From Pseudomonadota bacterium (GTDB lineage: Bacteria > Pseudomonadota > Gammaproteobacteria > Steroidobacterales > Steroidobacteraceae), in NCBI GenBank assembly GCA_021780395.1, contig JAJXYU010000119.1, forward strand, positions 1 to 12,666: a stretch of DNA of 12,666 nt, in the 5' to 3' direction. Position 1 is the first letter of the stretch; every line of letters starts with the position of its first letter. Both the position numbers and the translations under genes were made by a program. Positions 1-7,476 of the stretch are shown here, in pieces. The notes below the pieces were generated by a model. It saw only the letters and a program-made list of their open reading frames with translations, searched no databases and was not told the origin of the DNA.

Positions 1-2065
1 CCGCGGCACGCCGCTTCCCGGCGGACCGCGCGCGCGGCGAGCGGACCGCGCGCGCGGCCGGCTCTTCGCCAGACCGCTCGCGGGCGGCCGGTTCGTGCGC
101 AGCCGGTTCGCCGCGCAGCTGTTCGAGGATCGCCGGGTTCTCGAGCGTGGAGACGTCCTGCGTGATCTCCTCACCGCGCGCGATCGCACGCAACAGCCGG
201 CGCATGATCTTGCCGGATCGGGTCTTCGGCAGATTCTCGGTCAAGCGAATCTCGTCCGGCTTCGCGATCGGGCTCAGCTGCTCGGCGACCCAGGACCGCA
301 ACTCCTCGACGAGTGCCTGAGCGGCCGCACCGGTCGGCCGAGGCCCCTTGGTCACGAGGAACGCGAACACCGACTCGCCCTTGATCTCGTGCGGCCGCCC
401 GACGACCGCCGCCTCGGCGACGCGCGGATGCGCGACCAGCGCCGACTCGATCTCCATCGTTCCAAGACGATGCCCGGCGACGTTCAGCACGTCGTCGATG
501 CGCCCCATGATCCAGTAGTAGCCATCCGGGTCGCGATGTGCCGAGTCGCCGGCGACGTAGAAGCGATTCTGGAATTTCTGCCAGTAGGTGCGCACGTACC
601 GGTCGTTGTCGCCCCAGATCGTACGCAGCATCGACGGCCACGGCCGCTTGATCACGAGGTAGCCGCCCGCGCCCGCCCGACGGACCGAACGCCCGTCCTC
701 GTCGACGACGTCGACGAAGATCCCCGGCAACGCCTTCGCGCAGGAGCCGGGCTTGGTCGGCATCGCGCCCGGCACGGAGGTCATCATCGTGGCGCCGGTT
801 TCGGTCTGCCACCAGGTGTCCACGATCGGGCAGTGTCCGCCGCCGATCGTGCGGTGATACCACATCCACGCCTCCGGGTTGATCGGTTCCCCGACGCTGC
901 CCAGCAGCCGCAGCTTCGACAGATCGTAGCGACGCGGAATCTCGTCACCGAGCTTCATCAGCGCGCGAATCGCGGTCGGCGCCGTATAGAAGATCGTGAC
1001 GCCGTGCGTCTCGCACAGCTGCCAGAACCGACCTCCGTCCGGATACGTCGGCGCACCCTCGTACAGCATCACGGTCGCCCCCGCGGCGAGCGGTCCGTAC
1101 GCGACGTACGTATGCCCGGTGATCCAGCCGACGTCGGCGGTGCACCAGAACACGTCGTCTTCCTTCAGATCGAACGCCCAGCGGGTGGTCAGTTTCGCGC
1201 CGAGCAGGTATCCACCGCTCGCGTGCTGTATCCCTTTCGGCCGTCCCGTCGAACCCGACGTGTACAGCAGGAACAGCGGATGCTCGGCCTCGACCCATTC
1301 GGGCTCGCAGGCCGCGCTTTGCCCGGCGAGCACTTCGTGCCACCAGTGGTCGCGCCCGGCGCGCATCTCGCATTCGCCGCCGATGCGTGCGTAGACGATC
1401 ACGCTCTGCACGCTCGCGCAGCCCTCGGAGAGCGCCCTGTCGACCGCGCGCTTGAGCTCGATTCGATGCCCGCCGCGCCAACCCCCGTCGGCGGTGATCA
1501 CCATCTTCGCGCCGGCGTCCTCGATCCGGTCCTTCACCGCGTTCGCCGAGAACCCGCCGAACACGACCGAATGCAGGGCGCCGATCCGCGCGCAGGCCTG
1601 CATCGCGACGACCGCCTCGGGAATCAGCGGCATGTAGATCACGACCCGATCGCCCTTGCTGATCCCGTGCATCTTGAGTGCGTTCGCGAACCGGCACACC
1701 TCCGCATGCAGCTCGCGGTAGCTCAGCTTGCGCACGTCGCCCGGCTCGCCTTCGAACAGGATCGCGGTCTTGTCGGGGCGCTCGATCAGGTGCACGTCCA
1801 GACAGTTGTGGGAAACGTTCAGGGCGCCGTCGCTGAACCAGCGATAGTTGGGGGCATCCGAGTCGTCGAGCGGGATCGTGAAGGGTCGCCGCCACTCGAT
1901 CTCCCGCTCCGCAAGCTCGGCCCAGAACCCGATGTAGTCCTGCGCCGCGCGCGCGTGCATCGACTCGAGCGTCGCGGCATCGATACCGGCGCGGGCGACG
2001 AATGGCGCCGGTGGCGGGAACAGGCGTTCCTCGTGCAAGACCGACTGGATGGTTTTCTGTGACAC
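1..2065 (-). CDS. acs: Acetyl-CoA synthetase (AMP-forming), C-terminus off the left edge
   Basis: Activates acetate with ATP to acetyl-AMP and then acetyl-CoA in the cytosol. The frame is uninterrupted over at least 688 codons. Seen: ATP-binding loop [11 protein letters not shown] at residues 268-278; WWQTETG at 418-424, whose second Trp (W419) matches the acetate-restricting Trp known from Salmonella Acs; hinge region WIMGRIDD; and catalytic lysine K619 in [11 protein letters not shown], the site acetylated by Pat/CobB systems in relatives. The N-terminus [19 protein letters not shown] fits the family. I chose GTG at 2065 because GGGGAG lies 8 nt upstream; an in-frame ATG at 2098 has no ribosome site. 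Oddity: the normal end of the family falls near residue 651, but the frame continues for at least 37 Ala/Arg/Pro/Glu-rich residues with three EPAA units and no stop in the window. It is the last visible gene of a minus-strand cluster behind two nucleases. Propionyl-CoA synthetase is less likely given the Trp gate. Confidence 0.96.
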   Translation of the reverse strand, partial: MSQKTIQSVLHEERLFPPPAPFVARAGIDAATLESMHARAAQDYIGFWAELAEREIEWRRPFTIPLDDSDAPNYRWFSDGALNVSHNCLDVHLIERPDKTAILFEGEPGDVRKLSYRELHAEVCRFANALKMHGISKGDRVVIYMPLIPEAVVAMQACARIGALHSVVFGGFSANAVKDRIEDAGAKMVITADGGWRGGHRIELKRAVDRALSEGCASVQSVIVYARIGGECEMRAGRDHWWHEVLAGQSAACEPEWVEAEHPLFLLYTSGSTGRPKGIQHASGGYLLGAKLTTRWAFDLKEDDVFWCTADVGWITGHTYVAYGPLAAGATVMLYEGAPTYPDGGRFWQLCETHGVTIFYTAPTAIRALMKLGDEIPRRYDLSKLRLLGSVGEPINPEAWMWYHRTIGGGHCPIVDTWWQTETGATMMTSVPGAMPTKPGSCAKALPGIFVDVVDEDGRSVRRAGAGGYLVIKRPWPSMLRTIWGDNDRYVRTYWQKFQNRFYVAGDSAHRDPDGYYWIMGRIDDVLNVAGHRLGTMEIESALVAHPRVAEAAVVGRPHEIKGESVFAFLVTKGPRPTGAAAQALVEELRSWVAEQLSPIAKPDEIRLTENLPKTRSGKIMRRLLRAIARGEEITQDVSTLENPAILEQLRGEPAAHEPAARERSGEEPAARAVRSPRARSAGKRRAA
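21..58. repeat. Two perfect 18-bp GC-only direct copies, period 20
   Basis: GCGGACCGCGCGCGCGGC occurs at 21-38 and again at 41-58, separated by GA. It lies inside the low-complexity 3' tail of acs. The 20-bp period is not a multiple of three, so the two copies are read in different frames. This is compatible with slippage-driven growth of the tail. Confidence 0.85.
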
Positions 2066-2099
2066 GTCCTCGACTCCCCGAATCCGTCGCGAATCCATT

Positions 2100-3020
2100 C
2101 TACGCGCAGTCCGCCTGCGCGCGCAGCGCGATGCGTTCGACCTGGCGGCCCAGGCCCGTGCCGAATCCCTGGCGCTCGAGAAACGCGGACACCGCGCTGC
2201 GATCGGGAGCGCGAGGCCGCAAGTCCTCGAGCGTCGCGTCGATCGGCAGATCGCACCGTATCGCGGTGAGCCGCCGCGCCAGGAACGCGTCCTCGCGATG
2301 CGCGGCCAGTGTCCGCAGGATCCGCTCGGTTCCGCGCAGTCCGAGCCTCGCGACGCGGTCGAGATTCGCGTAGAGATCCTCGAGCGACCGGAACTCCTCG
2401 AACAGCCGCGAGGCGGTCTTGCGCCCGATCCCGGGGACCCCGGGGACGTTGTCCACGGCGTCTCCGGTCAACGCGAGGAAGTCCGCGAAGCGCTCGGGCG
2501 GCGCGCCGAACCGCGCACCGATTTCCTCGTAACGGTAGCGATCGCGACCGCCGCCGTCCCAGAACAGGTCGCCGTCTCGGATCAGCTGCGCGAGGTCCTT
2601 GTCGCGCGTGAGCAGCACATTGCGCAGCCCGGCGGATCGAGCACGTGCGACGAAGGTCCCGATCAGGTCGTCCGCCTCGTAGCGGGCGCTCGCGAATTCG
2701 GCGACCCCGACGTGCCGGCAGAATTCGCGGCACAGCCCGAACTGCCGCGCGAGATCGGGCGGCGGGTCTTCGCGATTCGCCTTGTACGCCGGAAAGATCG
2801 AGTTCCGGTAGGACACCTCGACACCGAGACTCTCGTCGAACGCGACCACGACGTGCGCAGGGCGCTCGCGCTCCAGGAGATCCGCGAGGAAGCGTGCGAA
2901 TCCGTACACCGCGTGGGTCGGGTTGCCGTCGGCGTCCGCGAAGCCGCCCGCGAGCGCATGGTACGCACGAAAGACGAAGTAGCTCGCATCGACGTGGTAG
3001 ACGACGCCAGGCGCACCCAC
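2100..3020 (-). CDS. Stand-alone 5'-3' exonuclease / flap endonuclease (Pol I N-domain-like)
   Basis: 306 residues that align in pattern with the 5' nuclease domain of DNA polymerase I and with Xni/ExoIX, and carry no polymerase domain. These enzymes cut 5' flaps or degrade 5' ends using two metal ions. Seen in order: [16 protein letters not shown] with metal Asp D11; VVAFDES with D62; [11 protein letters not shown] with E115, D117, D118; [12 protein letters not shown] with D140 and D142; [19 protein letters not shown] at 185-202 with D187 and D190, the helix-three-turn-helix DNA-binding part. All expected acidic residues are present, so it should be active. The GTG start at 3020 lies 2 nt after the HNH stop and suits the family N-terminus. 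The frame stays open far upstream, antisense to pntAA, but no family residues lie there. Longer than E. coli Xni (251), so I give no gene symbol. Probably co-transcribed with, and translationally coupled to, the HNH gene. Confidence 0.9.
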   Translation of the reverse strand: MGAPGVVYHVDASYFVFRAYHALAGGFADADGNPTHAVYGFARFLADLLERERPAHVVVAFDESLGVEVSYRNSIFPAYKANREDPPPDLARQFGLCREFCRHVGVAEFASARYEADDLIGTFVARARSAGLRNVLLTRDKDLAQLIRDGDLFWDGGGRDRYRYEEIGARFGAPPERFADFLALTGDAVDNVPGVPGIGRKTASRLFEEFRSLEDLYANLDRVARLGLRGTERILRTLAAHREDAFLARRLTAIRCDLPIDATLEDLRPRAPDRSAVSAFLERQGFGTGLGRQVERIALRAQADCA

Positions 3021-3022
3021 GG

Positions 3023-3694
3023 TTACATCCGCCAGAGCTGGATCCTCTCGTGCAGAGGGCTCGACCGCGGGAAGTGCGCGAGCAGGTACTCCATCTGGTC
3101 GGCGAGCACGCGCCGGCCCTTCAGATAGATGTACTCCGCATAGGTCGGGGTGAACGGGACCGCGAGGAGCTGCATCCCGGCCTGTTCCGGCGTTCGCGAC
3201 GCCTTCGCATTGTTGCAGCGGCGACAGGCGGTCACGACGTTGGACCAGAGGTCTCGCCCACCGCGACTGAATGGCGTGACGTGATCGCGCGACAACTGCC
3301 CGTACCCGAAGCGCACGCCGCAATACAGGCACAGGTGCGCGTCCCGGCGAAACAACGTCTGGTTGTTCAGTGGCGGGGTGTAGGCAGCGCCACGCAGATT
3401 GCCGGGATTGCCGGTATGGCCGACGGTCGCGATGATCGAATGCACCTCGACCATGGTACGCAGCCCGGTGATCGCGGAGGTGCCGCCGAACAGCCGGTAC
3501 AGGCGCGTTCCGCACGCATAGGCGACCTGTCCCGTGTGATAGAGTCGGGCGGCCTCGCGGTAATCGACCCACTCGAGCGGCATGCCCGAAACGTCGGTCC
3601 GCAGCACCTGTTGCGACAGCGGGTGCGCGGCCGGCACCGCACCCGCGCGAACGCGCGGATCGTCGGGCCCGAAGTCGTGCGCCGCGGCCGCCAT
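3023..3694 (-). CDS. HNH endonuclease family protein
   Basis: 223 residues from ATG 3694. The C-terminal half is a classic HNH/zinc fold: CLYC (C122, C125), SRDHVTPFSRGG with D137 and H138, SNVVTACRRCNNAK with N152, C157, C160 and N161, then SRTPEQAG. The four cysteines should bind structural zinc, and H138 is the expected catalytic histidine. The N-terminal part (VSGMPLEWVDYREAARLY onward) resembles a proteobacterial HNH family of unknown role. The substrate is unknown; nothing indicates a methyltransferase or restriction partner. Start is uncertain: TTG at 3733 adds 13 residues but overlaps the probable pntAA promoter, and neither start has a Shine-Dalgarno site. A weak minus-strand TTGAAT/TATCTT pair with an 18-nt spacer (3733-3704) would give an almost leaderless message from the ATG. 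First gene of the HNH/exonuclease/acs cluster and divergent from pnt. Confidence 0.85.
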   Translation of the reverse strand: MAAAAHDFGPDDPRVRAGAVPAAHPLSQQVLRTDVSGMPLEWVDYREAARLYHTGQVAYACGTRLYRLFGGTSAITGLRTMVEVHSIIATVGHTGNPGNLRGAAYTPPLNNQTLFRRDAHLCLYCGVRFGYGQLSRDHVTPFSRGGRDLWSNVVTACRRCNNAKASRTPEQAGMQLLAVPFTPTYAEYIYLKGRRVLADQMEYLLAHFPRSSPLHERIQLWRM

Positions 3695-3720
3695 AGGCTG
3701 GTAAAGATAGTCGAGTCCTG

Positions 3721-3729
3721 TGCCATAAT
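3721..3729 (+). promoter_or_regulatory. Extended -10 promoter for the pnt operon
   Basis: TGcCATAAT: a TG dinucleotide one base before CATAAT, a 5/6 match to the sigma-70 -10 box. A -35 at normal distance is poor (TGGTAA at 3699-3704), as is usual for extended -10 promoters. Transcription would start near 3736, leaving a leader of about 20 nt that includes the ribosome site. It sits inside the 5' end of the longer HNH reading. Confidence 0.5.
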
Positions 3730-3741
3730 TCAACGTCGCTT

Positions 3742-3747
3742 GAGGAG
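3742..3747 (+). promoter_or_regulatory. Ribosome binding site of pntAA
   Basis: GAGGAG, ending 9 nt before ATG 3757. It is one of the best Shine-Dalgarno sequences in the window and fixes the pntAA start. Confidence 0.8.
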
Positions 3748-3756
3748 AGCAAGCAG

Positions 3757-4881
3757 ATGACCGTGACCGTCGGCGTCCTCACGGAAACCGCCCCGAAAGA
3801 GACCCGGGTCGCCGTGACTCCGGAAGTGGCCTCGAAGCTCAAGAGCCTCGGCGCCGAGGTACTGATGCAGCGAGGGGCCGGCGACGCCGCGCATTTCCCC
3901 GACGCGCAGTACGCGGACGTCACCTTCGCCGAGCCGGAGGCGATCCTCGCGCGTGCCGACCTGCTGCTCAAGGTGCAGCCGCCGTCGATCGCCGAAGTCG
4001 GCGCCTTGCGCTCCGGCGCGGTCGCGATCGGCTTCATGCAGGCCTACGCGCGCCCGGACCTCGTGCGCGCGCTGCGCGACCGGGGGATCACCAGCTTCGC
4101 GATGGAACTCGTCCCCCGGATCTCCCGCGCGCAGTCGATGGACGCGCTGTCCTCGCAGGCGGCGGTCGCGGGCTACAAGGCCGTGCTGATCGGTGCGAAT
4201 CAGCTCGAGAAATTCCTGCCGATGCTCACCACCGCGGCGGGCACGATCCGGCCGGCGACGGTGCTGGTGATCGGCGCGGGCGTCGCCGGGCTGCAGGCGA
4301 TCGCGACCGCGAAGCGACTCGGCGCAGTGGTCGAAGCCTACGATGTTCGCGGCGCGACCAAGGATCAGGTGCGCTCGCTCGGCGCAAAATTCGTCGACAC
4401 CGGCGTATCCGCCGAAGGCGCCGGCGGCTACGCTCGAGAGCTCACCGACGAGGAGAAGGCGAAGCAGCAGGCCGTCCTCGACGCGCGGATCGCGGCGAGC
4501 GACATGGTGATCACGACCGCGTCGGTGCCCGGCCGCGCGGCACCGCGGATCGTCGGCGAAGCCGCGGTCGAGCGGATGCGGCCGGGCTCCGTGATCGTCG
4601 ACATCGCGGCCGAGCAGGGCGGCAACTGTGCGTTGACGCGAGCCGGAGAAACCCTCGTCCATCGCGGCGTCACGATCGTCGGCCCCGTGAACCTCGGCGC
4701 GACGCTCCCGTTCCACGCGAGCGAAATGTATGCGCGCAACCTGCTGAATCTGGTGAAGCCCGCGTTCGCGAATGGCGCGTGGCTCGTCGACTGGAACGAC
4801 GAGGTGTTCGCCGGCGCCGTCCTGACCCACGACGGCCACATCAAGCACGAGGCGACCCGCAAACTCGTGGAAGGAAACTAA
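3757..4881 (+). CDS. pntAA: NAD(P)+ transhydrogenase subunit alpha part 1 (NAD(H)-binding domain I)
   Basis: 374-residue cytoplasmic domain I of the proton-translocating transhydrogenase, which passes hydride between NAD(H) and NADP(H) driven by the proton gradient. Seen: N-terminal VGVLTETAPKETRVAVTPE; RAQSMDALSSQA at 124-135, a nucleotide-site loop; Rossmann GAGVAGLQAI at 173-182 with D196 in AYDVR as the adenosine-ribose acid; mobile loop GGYARE at 223-228; conserved LPFHASEMYARN near the end. The protein stops after domain I, so alpha is split as in Rhodospirillum and unlike fused E. coli PntA. GAGGAG supports the ATG. First gene of pntAA-pntAB-pntB, with 4 nt before pntAB. Confidence 0.97.
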   Translation: MTVTVGVLTETAPKETRVAVTPEVASKLKSLGAEVLMQRGAGDAAHFPDAQYADVTFAEPEAILARADLLLKVQPPSIAEVGALRSGAVAIGFMQAYARPDLVRALRDRGITSFAMELVPRISRAQSMDALSSQAAVAGYKAVLIGANQLEKFLPMLTTAAGTIRPATVLVIGAGVAGLQAIATAKRLGAVVEAYDVRGATKDQVRSLGAKFVDTGVSAEGAGGYARELTDEEKAKQQAVLDARIAASDMVITTASVPGRAAPRIVGEAAVERMRPGSVIVDIAAEQGGNCALTRAGETLVHRGVTIVGPVNLGATLPFHASEMYARNLLNLVKPAFANGAWLVDWNDEVFAGAVLTHDGHIKHEATRKLVEGN

Positions 4882-4885
4882 GCCC

Positions 4886-5188
4886 ATGATCGACGGCGTG
4901 ATCGCACTGTACATCTTCATGCTCGCTGCATTCACCGGTTACGAGGTGATCTCGCGGGTGCCGGTGATCCTGCACACGCCCTTGATGTCCGGATCGAACT
5001 TCGTGCACGGAATCGTGCTGGTCGGCGCGATGGTCGCGCTCGCCACCGCGGATTCGACGCTCGCGCGCGTGATCGGCTCGATCGGGGTCTTCCTCGCCGC
5101 GGGTAACGCGGTCGGCGGTTACGTGGTGACCGAACGCATGCTGCGAATGTTCGTCTCGGCCGGCAAGAAGCAGGAGCGCCGACCGTGA
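4886..5188 (+). CDS. pntAB: NAD(P)+ transhydrogenase subunit alpha part 2 (membrane domain IIa)
   Basis: 100-residue inner-membrane subunit, the detached C-terminal membrane part of the alpha chain. Hydrophobic helices are visible at about residues 3-17 (GVIALYIFMLAAFTG), 38-55 and 60-82, with the family stretch TGYEVISRVPVILHTPLMSG between them. With PntB it forms the proton channel linking domains I and III. The ATG follows AAGGA (4871-4875) in the 3' end of pntAA. The stop overlaps the GTG of pntB by 4 nt (GTGA), which implies translational coupling and equal dosage of the two membrane subunits. Confidence 0.95.
   Translation: MIDGVIALYIFMLAAFTGYEVISRVPVILHTPLMSGSNFVHGIVLVGAMVALATADSTLARVIGSIGVFLAAGNAVGGYVVTERMLRMFVSAGKKQERRP
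5172..5176 (+). promoter_or_regulatory. Ribosome binding site deciding the pntB GTG start
   Basis: AGGAG inside the end of pntAB, 8 nt before GTG 5185. It favours this GTG over the in-frame ATG five codons later. Confidence 0.7.
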
Positions 5189-6579
5189 GCGGCGCGACGA
5201 TGTCGGCCGCCACGGTGATCCAGCTGTCGTATCTGATCGCGGCGGCACTGTTCATCCTGGGCCTGAAGCGCATGAGCTCGCCGGTGACCGCGGTCAGCGG
5301 CGTGCGCTGGGCGGGCCTCGGCATGCTGCTCGCGACGATCGTCACCATCGTCTTCATGGGGGCGACGCCGCTCGACCTCGGCCTCGTGCTGGGCGCGGCC
5401 CTCGTCGGCGGCGGCCTCGCGTGGGTCAGCGGCAAACGGGTCGCGATGACGGACATGCCGCAGATGATCGCGCTGTACAACGGAATGGGCGGTGGGGCTG
5501 CCGCCGCGATCGCCGCGGTCGAGCTCTATCGCGGCGAGACCGGGAACGCGACCCACCTGACGATCGCGCTGATCGGCGGCTTCATTGGCTCGGTGTCCTT
5601 CAGCGGGAGCCTGATCGCGTTCGGCAAGCTCCAGGGGCTGATCACGAAGTCGGTTCGCTTCGGCGGCCAGAAGCTCGTGAACCTCGCGATCCTGGTCGCG
5701 ACGCTCGCGGTGGGGGCGACGATCGTCGCCCAGTCGCAGGCGGCCGCGCCCGCGGTCACCGGTTTCTTCGTGCTCGCGCTGCTCCTCGGCATCGCGATGA
5801 CCTTGCCGATCGGCGGCGCCGACATGCCCGTCGTGATATCGCTGTACAACGCGCTCACCGGCCTCGCGGTCGGGTTCGAGGGCTTCGTGCTCGACAACGC
5901 CGCGATGATCATCGCCGGCACGGTCGTCGGCGCGGCCGGCACCTTGCTCACGCAGCTGATGGCGAAGGCGATGAATCGCTCTCTCGGCAACGTGCTGTTC
6001 GCGAACTTCGGGGAGACCGGGGCCGCGACCGGCGGCCTCACCGGCACGCAGAAGCCGATCGAGGCCTCCGACGCCGGCGTGATGCTCGCCTTTTCGCAGA
6101 AGGTCATCGTCGTACCGGGCTACGGGATGGCGGTCGCGCAGGCTCAGCACAAGGTCTGGGAGCTGTGCCAGCTCCTGATCGACCGTGGCGTGCAGCTGCG
6201 GTTCGCGATCCACCCGGTCGCCGGACGCATGCCGGGGCACATGAACGTGCTGCTGGCGGAGGCCGGGGTGCCGTACGAGCTGATCGCCGACCTCGACGAG
6301 GTCAACGCGGAATTCGAGACCGCCGACGTTGCGCTGATCATCGGCGCGAACGACGTGGTCAACCCGGACGCGCGCAACAACCGGCAGAGTCCGATCTACG
6401 GCATGCCGATCCTGAACGCGGACAAGGCGAAGAACGTGATCGTGATCAAGCGAGGCCAGGGTCAGGGCTTCTCCGGCATCGACAACGCGCTGTTCGTCCT
6501 CGATCAGACCCGGATGCTCTACGGCGACGCGCAGTCGGCCGCGAATCAGCTGATCCACGCGGTCAAGGCCGCCGGCTGA
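5185..6579 (+). CDS. pntB: NAD(P)+ transhydrogenase subunit beta (domains IIb and III)
   Basis: 464-residue beta subunit. Residues 1 to about 270 are multi-pass membrane domain IIb, with DMPQMIALYNGMGGG (90-104) and GADMPVVISLYNALTG (211-226) as recognisable family blocks. Residues from about 290 form cytoplasmic NADP(H)-binding domain III: PGYGMAVAQAQ at 311-321, HPVAGRMPGHMN at 343-354, GANDVVNPDAR at 388-398, and KRGQGQGF at 422-429 for the 2'-phosphate region. Length and motifs are normal and nothing is missing. Its start overlaps the pntAB stop. Its stop codon lies in the loop of a perfect hairpin. The complex most likely supplies NADPH for biosynthesis. Confidence 0.97.
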   Translation: MSGATMSAATVIQLSYLIAAALFILGLKRMSSPVTAVSGVRWAGLGMLLATIVTIVFMGATPLDLGLVLGAALVGGGLAWVSGKRVAMTDMPQMIALYNGMGGGAAAAIAAVELYRGETGNATHLTIALIGGFIGSVSFSGSLIAFGKLQGLITKSVRFGGQKLVNLAILVATLAVGATIVAQSQAAAPAVTGFFVLALLLGIAMTLPIGGADMPVVISLYNALTGLAVGFEGFVLDNAAMIIAGTVVGAAGTLLTQLMAKAMNRSLGNVLFANFGETGAATGGLTGTQKPIEASDAGVMLAFSQKVIVVPGYGMAVAQAQHKVWELCQLLIDRGVQLRFAIHPVAGRMPGHMNVLLAEAGVPYELIADLDEVNAEFETADVALIIGANDVVNPDARNNRQSPIYGMPILNADKAKNVIVIKRGQGQGFSGIDNALFVLDQTRMLYGDAQSAANQLIHAVKAAG

Positions 6580-6588
6580 GCCGGCGGC
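6568..6588. terminator. Perfect 9-bp GC hairpin at the end of pntB, possible bidirectional terminator
   Basis: GCCGCCGGC / TGA / GCCGGCGGC: a 9-bp perfect stem with a 3-nt loop made of the pntB stop codon. It sits where pnt and the DUF3106 cassette converge, with only 14 nt between stop codons. No T-run follows on either strand, so it is not a canonical intrinsic terminator. It could act as a mRNA 3' stabiliser or a weak, partly Rho-assisted stop. Confidence 0.45.
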
Positions 6589-6593
6589 GAGGG

Positions 6594-7049
6594 TCAGCGG
6601 CGCCGTCGAGGCGGCACGCGGAACCGGCCCAGGGCCGCGCGTCGTTGCATCGGCGTCATTCCTCGCCACTGCGCGCGCAGCGCGCGGCGTCGAGCGGGAG
6701 GCAGTCGCCGGAACTCGCGATAGGCCGCGCGGATGCGCCGGCGCTCCGCCGGCGGCAAGCGCTGGAAGTTCCGCCAGCGGCGGCGGATCAGCGTCCGTCG
6801 GGCAGGCGGCAGGCGCAGCCACCACGCGCTACGGCGTGCGAGCAGACGTTGCCGTGCCGGCGGTAGCCGGGACCAACGACCCCGGTACGCGTGCAACAGC
6901 CGCCGCTGCGCCGGCGAGAGCGACCCCCAGGCACGGCCCGGCGCGCTGAGCGCCGCCCGTGGCGGCGGTGAGAACGATTGGGCGAACGCCGGGGCGGCGA
7001 GTGGGAGGCTCAACACGAAGCCGATCGCGAGGCGTCGAAACCGGTTCAT
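6594..7049 (-). CDS. Secreted Arg-rich repeat protein, DUF3106-like
   Basis: 151 residues. Residues 1-23 look like a signal peptide (MNRFRR, hydrophobic LAIGFVLSLPLAAPAFA, cleavage before Q24), so the protein should be periplasmic. The mature part is built of 18-residue units beginning LSPAQ (44), LPPAR (62), LPPAR (80), LPPAE (98), LPPAR (116), then a shorter step to MTPMQ (131). An aromatic recurs at W59, W77, F95 and F113. This resembles DUF3106 and more loosely the LTxxQ motif of periplasmic Spy/CpxP/CnrX sensors. By my count the mature chain has 39 Arg, no Lys, no Asp and 2 Glu. Function unknown. Last gene of the sigma-factor unit, 16 nt after the membrane protein gene; ribosome site weak. 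The family call rests on motif pattern only. Confidence 0.8.
   Translation of the reverse strand: MNRFRRLAIGFVLSLPLAAPAFAQSFSPPPRAALSAPGRAWGSLSPAQRRLLHAYRGRWSRLPPARQRLLARRSAWWLRLPPARRTLIRRRWRNFQRLPPAERRRIRAAYREFRRLPPARRRALRAQWRGMTPMQRRAALGRFRVPPRRRR
6627..6920 (-). repeat. Degenerate 54-bp coding repeats (five LxPAx units plus one partial)
   Basis: Encodes residues 44-141 of the DUF3106-like protein. The period is 18 codons through four steps, then 15. Leu-Pro-Pro-Ala starts each unit and an aromatic residue sits at position 16, but the DNA between units has diverged, so this is an old internal amplification. Confidence 0.75.
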
Positions 7050-7065
7050 CGCGTGACCGTCCGTC

Positions 7066-7476
7066 TCATTCCGTCCGACCGGCGTCGGCCGACGCCGCGA
7101 CGCCGGCGGCCCAGGTATAGAAGTCCGCGTCCTCGCTCATCATCCGCACCGGATCGTCCGCCGGGTCGGCGGACGCGACCAGGCCCGCGTCCTCGGCGCG
7201 TGCTGCGCTACCTTCCGTGCCCGCGGCAGCGCCGCCCGACGGCATCGCGATCCGCAGGACGACGGCCATCAGGAGCGCGGCGGCGACGCCTGCGACCAGC
7301 CAGGACCATCGAGGAAGCATGCGTCCGACCGCGGCGCGGGGACGCCGGGCGGCATCGAGCGCCGCGTGCCGCGCCTCGGTGAGTCGCGACCGCGTACGCA
7401 GATCGAGCGTCGCGATGCTCTCCTCGTACAGCGCGCGACTGCGCGCTTCCCAGTCGACCGGAACGCGGTTCGCCAT
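7066..7476 (-). CDS. Single-pass membrane protein, candidate anti-sigma partner (DUF3619-like)
   Basis: 136 residues from ATG 7476, whose A is shared with the TGA stop of the sigma gene (TGATG), so translation is probably coupled. Layout: cytosolic N-part of about 55 residues with DLRTRSRLTEARHAALDAAR at 25-44, one membrane helix at about 57-77 (LVAGVAAALLMAVVLRIAM), then an acidic tail of about 58 residues containing SEDADFYTWAAG (114-125). The shape and the Arg/Leu N-terminal helix recall the DUF3619 proteins next to sigma factors in beta- and gammaproteobacteria. Membership is my recollection of pattern, not a search. Position directly after the sigma gene suggests it tethers or inhibits that sigma factor, but it has no zinc-binding HxxxCxxC anti-sigma motif. 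A longer frame upstream overlaps the sigma gene and is not credible. Confidence 0.75.
   Translation of the reverse strand: MANRVPVDWEARSRALYEESIATLDLRTRSRLTEARHAALDAARRPRAAVGRMLPRWSWLVAGVAAALLMAVVLRIAMPSGGAAAGTEGSAARAEDAGLVASADPADDPVRMMSEDADFYTWAAGVAASADAGRTE

Noticed and set aside
95..2062. 655-codon plus-strand open frame opposite acs
   Set aside because: It shares codon boundaries with acs, reads as Arg/Pro/His-rich sequence without domains, and acs on the other strand has all family motifs. It is a GC-rich antisense shadow.
3021..4037. In-frame upstream extension of the exonuclease to 645 codons
   Set aside because: It runs through the HNH gene and antisense to pntAA, shows no nuclease-family residues, and the family N-terminus begins a few residues after GTG 3020.
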